A stretch of 64,000 nucleotides of DNA from JBBQFI01 sp038321775 (lineage in GTDB: Bacteria > Verrucomicrobiota > Verrucomicrobiia > Chthoniobacterales > UBA10450). The notes beneath the pieces were generated by a model, which saw only the letters and a list, made by a program, of their open reading frames with translations, was not told the DNA's origin and did not search any database. This document shows, one piece after another, positions 60,311 through 64,000 of this stretch (the stretch's first letter is position 1; each line of letters begins with the position of its first letter). A program made the translations under genes and the position numbers. Location: positions 124,001 to 188,000 of the forward strand of contig JBBQFI010000004.1 in NCBI GenBank assembly GCA_038321775.1. The letters are read 5' to 3'.

Positions 60311-60898
60311 TTAGGCAGCTCGCGGCATCGTCGCGCCTGCGCGTGAACGTTCCGCGTTCCGAGCGAAATTCATGCAGGCGACAAAAGCGACGGTAAAAAG
60401 AAGATCGCTCACGAGCGAATTACGATAAAACATCCATGAAGGCGTGGCGCTGTACTGCGGCAGACCCACCGTGAGCGCCTGAATCAACCCGCCGATATTT
60501 TTCACATATCCAGGATCGCTCACCCACGAGAAAACAATGCTGATAAAATAGAAAAGCGAGGAGCTAACGATCGATGCGGGGAGCAATGTCTTAAAAGAGG
60601 CGCGATTTTGCAGAAGCATTCCAATGCCGGCAATCAGCGCCAGCGCGAGGTACCGCCCGACAATGTGGCCGGTGAAAAGCGGCGCACTGTAGTAAACATT
60701 CAGAACTGCATCGGAAATGAAAAGTCCCGCCAGCGGAATCGAAAGTTTAAATTTCGGCGGGAAGCAGGCGCCGCTGCAAAGCGCGATCGCGGCGAAGGGC
60801 GCGAAGTTGGAAAGCCAACCAGCACCGGAGGTAATTAGTAGTCCCGCGGCGATGCGGTACACGACGACAAACAAAATGAGCAGAAACGCAGGAATCAT
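60311..60898 (-). CDS. DUF6580-like small membrane protein, possible substrate-specific transport component
   Basis: About 195 residues from MIPAFLLILFVVVY; a longer start at 60964 adds a non-hydrophobic 22-residue piece. Six hydrophobic segments, with SNFAPFAAIALCSGACFPP, SDAVLNVYYSAPLF and ATPSWMFYRNSLVSDLLFTVAF, match the pattern of the DUF6580 group of membrane proteins, which have the size of ECF S-components. Function unknown. It sits between rpsT and pdhA. Confidence 0.7.
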   Translation of the reverse strand: MIPAFLLILFVVVYRIAAGLLITSGAGWLSNFAPFAAIALCSGACFPPKFKLSIPLAGLFISDAVLNVYYSAPLFTGHIVGRYLALALIAGIGMLLQNRASFKTLLPASIVSSSLFYFISIVFSWVSDPGYVKNIGGLIQALTVGLPQYSATPSWMFYRNSLVSDLLFTVAFVACMNFARNAERSRAGATMPRAA

Positions 60899-60966
60899 CG
60901 CGGGAATTTTATCCGTCCTGCGCGATATGCAAAGCTGATTTGCGGCAACTGACTGCCGCGACACAG

Positions 60967-61221
60967 TTAAGCCGCTTTCGCGTCCTGCGTTTTGAGCAAG
61001 CGCGCCTTGCGGCGAGTGGCGGCGTTCTTGTGAATGATGCCTCTCTTGGCTGCCTTATCGATTGCAGAAATAAGAGCGCGAATGTCATTCGTGTCGGTTT
61101 GAGCACCGGCAACGGCGGCACGCTTGTGCATACCACGCAGACGCGAACGAACGCTGCGATTGCGCAAAGTACGTCGCACATTTTGGCGAGCGCGTTTAGA
61201 AGCGGATTTTGTATTTGCCAT
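60967..61221 (-). CDS. rpsT: 30S ribosomal protein S20
   Basis: 84 residues beginning MANTKSASKRARQNVRRTLRNR, with the Arg/Lys/Ala-rich helical composition and end (KARLLKTQDAKAA) of S20. A near copy of the dispersed motif (CCCTAACGAA, 61231-61240) lies ten bases before its start. Confidence 0.95.
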   Translation of the reverse strand: MANTKSASKRARQNVRRTLRNRSVRSRLRGMHKRAAVAGAQTDTNDIRALISAIDKAAKRGIIHKNAATRRKARLLKTQDAKAA

Positions 61222-61247
61222 GATAATTTTCCCTAACGAAACGCGAT

Positions 61248-61949
61248 TCAGGCCTGGGGCGAATGAAGACCATATTCATTCACAACAGTTTTCCCGGTCG
61301 GCGCGAGGATGCCGCTTGGTCCCTGATTTTGTGTCGGCTCGCTGCGGTACGTTTTTGCTTTCGGAACTTTCGGTAAACGATCCGGCACGATCTGAACTAG
61401 CGCACCGATGTTCAATCGGCCGTAAAGTTCGGCGACATCGTTGGCCTTCATGCGGATACAACCGTAACTCGCGGGCCGGCCGATGAATCTCTCCTGCGGA
61501 GTCCCGTGAATATAAATGCAACGAGCGAATGCGTGCGCATTCGCCAACTCCAATCCACGCAGCCAAATGATGCGAGTGGTGATCGGATCGCGCCCAGGAG
61601 CATTCGGCGGCAGAACTTCACCGGTAAAACGACGATTGTGAAAGACAGCGCCGACCGGAGCGTGATCACCAATTTTTTGCGCGACTTGTAGAAAACCGAG
61701 CGGCGTCGTCATTCGACCCCAGGAATCTCCCAGCCCAAATTTCGAAGTTGAGACGGGATAGGTGGCAACTTTTGCGCCGTCTTGCACGAGCATCAACTTT
61801 TGTTCCTTCACGCTAACGATGACGCGATCGGGAAATGCAGTCACAGTCGTACCGGCGCAAATTGTAGCCGCGGAAACAAGCAGGAGAAAAAAACAAACGG
61901 CCGAGCGAATCATCGGGGCGGTATTTAACAGAGAATCTCTCGTTGTCAC
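61248..61949 (-). CDS. L,D-transpeptidase (YkuD family)
   Basis: 233 residues from a GTG that overlaps the stop of the GT2 gene (GTGA); an ATG at 61913 would start directly at the signal peptide (AVCFFLLLVSAATICAG). The YkuD domain ends with IYIHGTPQERFIGRPASYGCIRM, the His and catalytic Cys signature. Such enzymes form 3-3 peptidoglycan crosslinks or anchor lipoproteins. The C-terminus after LNIGALVQIVPDRL is a short non-conserved tail. Confidence 0.92.
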   Translation of the reverse strand: MTTRDSLLNTAPMIRSAVCFFLLLVSAATICAGTTVTAFPDRVIVSVKEQKLMLVQDGAKVATYPVSTSKFGLGDSWGRMTTPLGFLQVAQKIGDHAPVGAVFHNRRFTGEVLPPNAPGRDPITTRIIWLRGLELANAHAFARCIYIHGTPQERFIGRPASYGCIRMKANDVAELYGRLNIGALVQIVPDRLPKVPKAKTYRSEPTQNQGPSGILAPTGKTVVNEYGLHSPQA

Positions 61950-63445
61950 GCAGGGATTGGAGTTCTAGCGCGTGCCGTGCCAAACGTAAACTTCGGCCAC
62001 CATTGCGAGAGTGAGGAAAATGAAACGTAGAGAAACCCTCCCTGGAACATCAGAAGAAAGGGCAGCGATAGATATTGCTGATGGGCGATCGCGAACCAAA
62101 CGAAGTAGGTGAAATAGGCCGCGAACGCCATTTCCGCGAAAGGCAAAAGCGATTTGAGCGGCATGTATTGGCAATTACGCCACGGCTGGGATTTGCGTTC
62201 GATTCCGTACTTGGGCGTGCGCGCAAAGTCAGACTCACGATTGAACATCGCTTCCAGAACGGCACGCCCGTTGTTTAACGACAACCCAACGCCAAGCGCC
62301 AGCAGACAGGGCAGCAACAACATTTCCTTCATCCAAGTGCGCGGGTTTAATTCGCGCTGCGCGCAAATGTAGAAGATCGCGACCGAAAGCGACGCGGTTA
62401 GGAAGATCGGAACGTCGATCAGAAAAGTGCGCATCCAGCCAGTCGGTCCGCCGGTCGAAGGATGGAGTAGCACGCACAAGCAAGCGAGTAGCAGATATGC
62501 GAAATTCGACGTCAGATGGCCGGTGGCTTCGAGCTTGATAAGCAATGGTAACTTACTGCGCCAAATCGTGGGTAGTAGTTTCTTGCAGGTTTGGATCGAA
62601 CCTTTGGTCCAGCGATGTTGCTGCGACTTGAAACCGTTCATGTCGACGGGAAGTTCCGCTGGCGTTACGACGTCAGGCAGGAAAATAAAACGCCAGCCCG
62701 CGAGTTGCGCGCGGTAACTCAAATCGAGATCCTCCGTCAGCGTATCATGCTGCCAACCACCTGCCTGCTCGATGCATGAGCGCCGCCAAAGCCCAGCGGT
62801 GCCATTGAAATTGAAGAATCGCCCGCTGCGGCTGCGCGCGGTTTGCTCGAGCAGGAGATGCCCGTCGAGAAACATCGCCTGCACGCGTGTCAGCATCGAA
62901 TAGCAGCGATTCAAATGTCCCCAGCGTGTCTGGATCATCCCGACCTGTGGATCAGTGAAAAAATGAACTGTGCGATGAAGCAGATCGGGCGGCGGGACAA
63001 AGTCCGCATCCAAAATGCAAACAAACTCATGCGCCGTACGCAGGCCTGTCTCCAGTGCTCCCGCCTTAAAACCGACGCGATTAGTCCGTTGAATCAGTTC
63101 GACATCAAATCCACGTCGACGCAATTCATTGACATAGGATGCGGTCATATTCCGCGTGTCGTCGGTCGAATCATCGAGCACTTGGATCTGCAAAAGTTCG
63201 CGCGGATAATCAAGTTGGCTGACTGATTTCAGAAGACGCTCGACGACGTACATCTCGTTAAAAATCGGGAGCTGCACCGTGATCTTCGGTAGCTGCTCGA
63301 AATGCGCGAGCGGCACGGCAGCCCTCTTCCTATTCTTCAGGAAAAGGTAGATAATCACGTAACGATGAATCCCGTACGCAGAAAGGCCAAAAAGGACCGA
63401 TAAATAACAAATGGTCCAAACCAGGTATCCAGCGCTGCCGTGCAT
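61946..63445 (-). CDS. Membrane GT2 glycosyltransferase (CESA/glucomannan-synthase-like)
   Basis: 499 residues. An N-terminal membrane helix, a GT-A domain with DDS at 91-93, DAD at 146-148, TED at 237-239 and QQHRW at 275-279, and four or more C-terminal membrane helices. This is the processive, membrane-bound GT2 layout of cellulose- or mannan-synthase-like enzymes (also CsbB/BcsA-like or ceramide glucosyltransferase). Sugar and acceptor are unknown. It overlaps the L,D-transpeptidase gene by four bases, an envelope pairing. Confidence 0.88.
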   Translation of the reverse strand: MHGSAGYLVWTICYLSVLFGLSAYGIHRYVIIYLFLKNRKRAAVPLAHFEQLPKITVQLPIFNEMYVVERLLKSVSQLDYPRELLQIQVLDDSTDDTRNMTASYVNELRRRGFDVELIQRTNRVGFKAGALETGLRTAHEFVCILDADFVPPPDLLHRTVHFFTDPQVGMIQTRWGHLNRCYSMLTRVQAMFLDGHLLLEQTARSRSGRFFNFNGTAGLWRRSCIEQAGGWQHDTLTEDLDLSYRAQLAGWRFIFLPDVVTPAELPVDMNGFKSQQHRWTKGSIQTCKKLLPTIWRSKLPLLIKLEATGHLTSNFAYLLLACLCVLLHPSTGGPTGWMRTFLIDVPIFLTASLSVAIFYICAQRELNPRTWMKEMLLLPCLLALGVGLSLNNGRAVLEAMFNRESDFARTPKYGIERKSQPWRNCQYMPLKSLLPFAEMAFAAYFTYFVWFAIAHQQYLSLPFLLMFQGGFLYVSFSSLSQWWPKFTFGTARARTPIPA

Positions 63446-63553
63446 AATAGTTTAAGTAACTGCCGCAGAGAGACCCGGCAAAGGCGACATGATGCCGCTT
63501 CCGAGCCTTCCGTCAAATCAAAAAATGGCGTTTTGCCTCGTAAAACCGTCCCC

Positions 63554-64000
63554 TTGAGAACGAACGCGCTGCGCCCGTTGGTCGCCCCAGCGTCGTTAAT
63601 TCTAGCCTTGGTCTGCTGGCCAGGTCCCTCATTTCTCCGCGCCCAGGAACAGACCATAACCGAAGAGGGGTATGAGCGCGAGGAACTTGGAGTCAACCGC
63701 TACACTGCTCCCCCAATTGCCCGCATCTTTCGACAGCTGGATGAACTTAAACCACTGCCATTCGACCAGATAAACCGCGATCACCAAAGGCCTATTCGCG
63801 GCAGTCGCGATCAAATGGCGCTCGTCTTCGGCGGCCTCATCGCGGACGGCTTTCTTCTCGTTGCCTGTGAAAAGAAGGCTCCGATCGATGAGTTGGGGCG
63901 CGCACTACTTCGGCAAGCTCAGAGTTTAAGCGTGGCGGACTGCGTCACTCGTCATAGTGCGAGTCTGACCGAATTGGCAAAGCATGGCGATTGGTCCGCC
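63554..64000 (+). CDS. Secreted protein of unknown function, cut by the right edge
   Basis: An open frame from TTG at 63554 to the last base, at least 149 codons with no stop. It begins MRTNALRPLVAPASLILAL and continues with a hydrophobic core ending FLRAQEQ, a clear signal peptide with a probable site after RAQ. The mature part reads ITEEGYEREELGVNRYTAPP, then LDELKPLPFDQINRD and DQMALVFGGLIADGFLLVACEKK, suggesting a helical exported protein. The frame is open further upstream, so TTG is chosen only because it starts the signal peptide; TTG at 63533 is another option. Divergent from the GT2 gene. No family recognised. Confidence 0.6.
   Translation, partial: MRTNALRPLVAPASLILALVCWPGPSFLRAQEQTITEEGYEREELGVNRYTAPPIARIFRQLDELKPLPFDQINRDHQRPIRGSRDQMALVFGGLIADGFLLVACEKKAPIDELGRALLRQAQSLSVADCVTRHSASLTELAKHGDWSA

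Overview
The window looks like a chromosomal segment from a Gram-negative, didermic bacterium, most likely Verrucomicrobiota (inference; a Spartobacteria/Chthoniobacterales-like lineage would fit). The reasons are an LptD-type outer-membrane protein and a TonB-dependent receptor, menaquinone synthesis by the futalosine route (MqnD), type III pantothenate kinase, a lexA-imuA-imuB cassette whose candidate LexA boxes are GTTC-N4-GAAC palindromes, and many TPR/secreted proteins. Most of it is ordinary core genome. No phage, insertion sequence, integrase, transposase or CRISPR array was seen.

Layout: 0-2.6 kb, HscB-like J-protein, lexA, imuA and a truncated imuB. 2.6-16.7 kb (minus strand), a GT39-type glycosyltransferase, an exbB-exbD-TPR operon, glgE, a SufR-like regulator, a ygfZ-ABC pair whose ATPase has lost its catalytic motifs, a beta-hydroxyacid dehydrogenase, and parB-M28 peptidase-PPIase. 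16.7-29.7 kb (mostly plus), mqnD-TauE, a DegT aminotransferase, tRNA-Tyr, a histone-tail protein and an RRM protein (both minus), a KS/CLF-like pair followed by lptD, then ugd, rsmB and an M29 aminopeptidase. 29.7-37 kb, a large TPR/repeat membrane protein, coaX, hemB, a nuclease-like protein, gpmI. 37-50.3 kb, an accessory-looking surface block: an alkaline-phosphatase homologue without catalytic residues, a discoidin-like secreted protein, a transglutaminase-like protein, a membrane/TPR protein, a solitary TonB plug protein, a full TonB-dependent receptor and an MFS/spermidine-synthase fusion. 50.3-64 kb, a methyltransferase, ribE, a polyprenyl glycosylphosphotransferase, aroD, a LON-domain protein, dgt, a TylF-like methyltransferase, pdhABC, rpsT, an L,D-transpeptidase, a GT2 enzyme, and a secreted protein running off the right edge.

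The most unusual signal is not a gene. The non-palindromic 9-mer GCCTAACGA (often GCCTAACGAG) occurs exactly 24 times by eye, 12 per strand, against about 0.5 expected by chance. It lies in all reading frames of unrelated conserved genes, forces rare codons (TTA, CTA, AGG), supplies stop codons for several genes (once for both members of a convergent pair), and is absent from 36.4-47.3 kb, the accessory block. It behaves like a genome-wide DNA-level signal such as an uptake sequence. Further points of interest are three apparent pseudoenzymes (ABC ATPase, alkaline phosphatase, ketosynthase-like partner), the orphan plug protein, and the imuB truncation exactly at a copy of the 9-mer.
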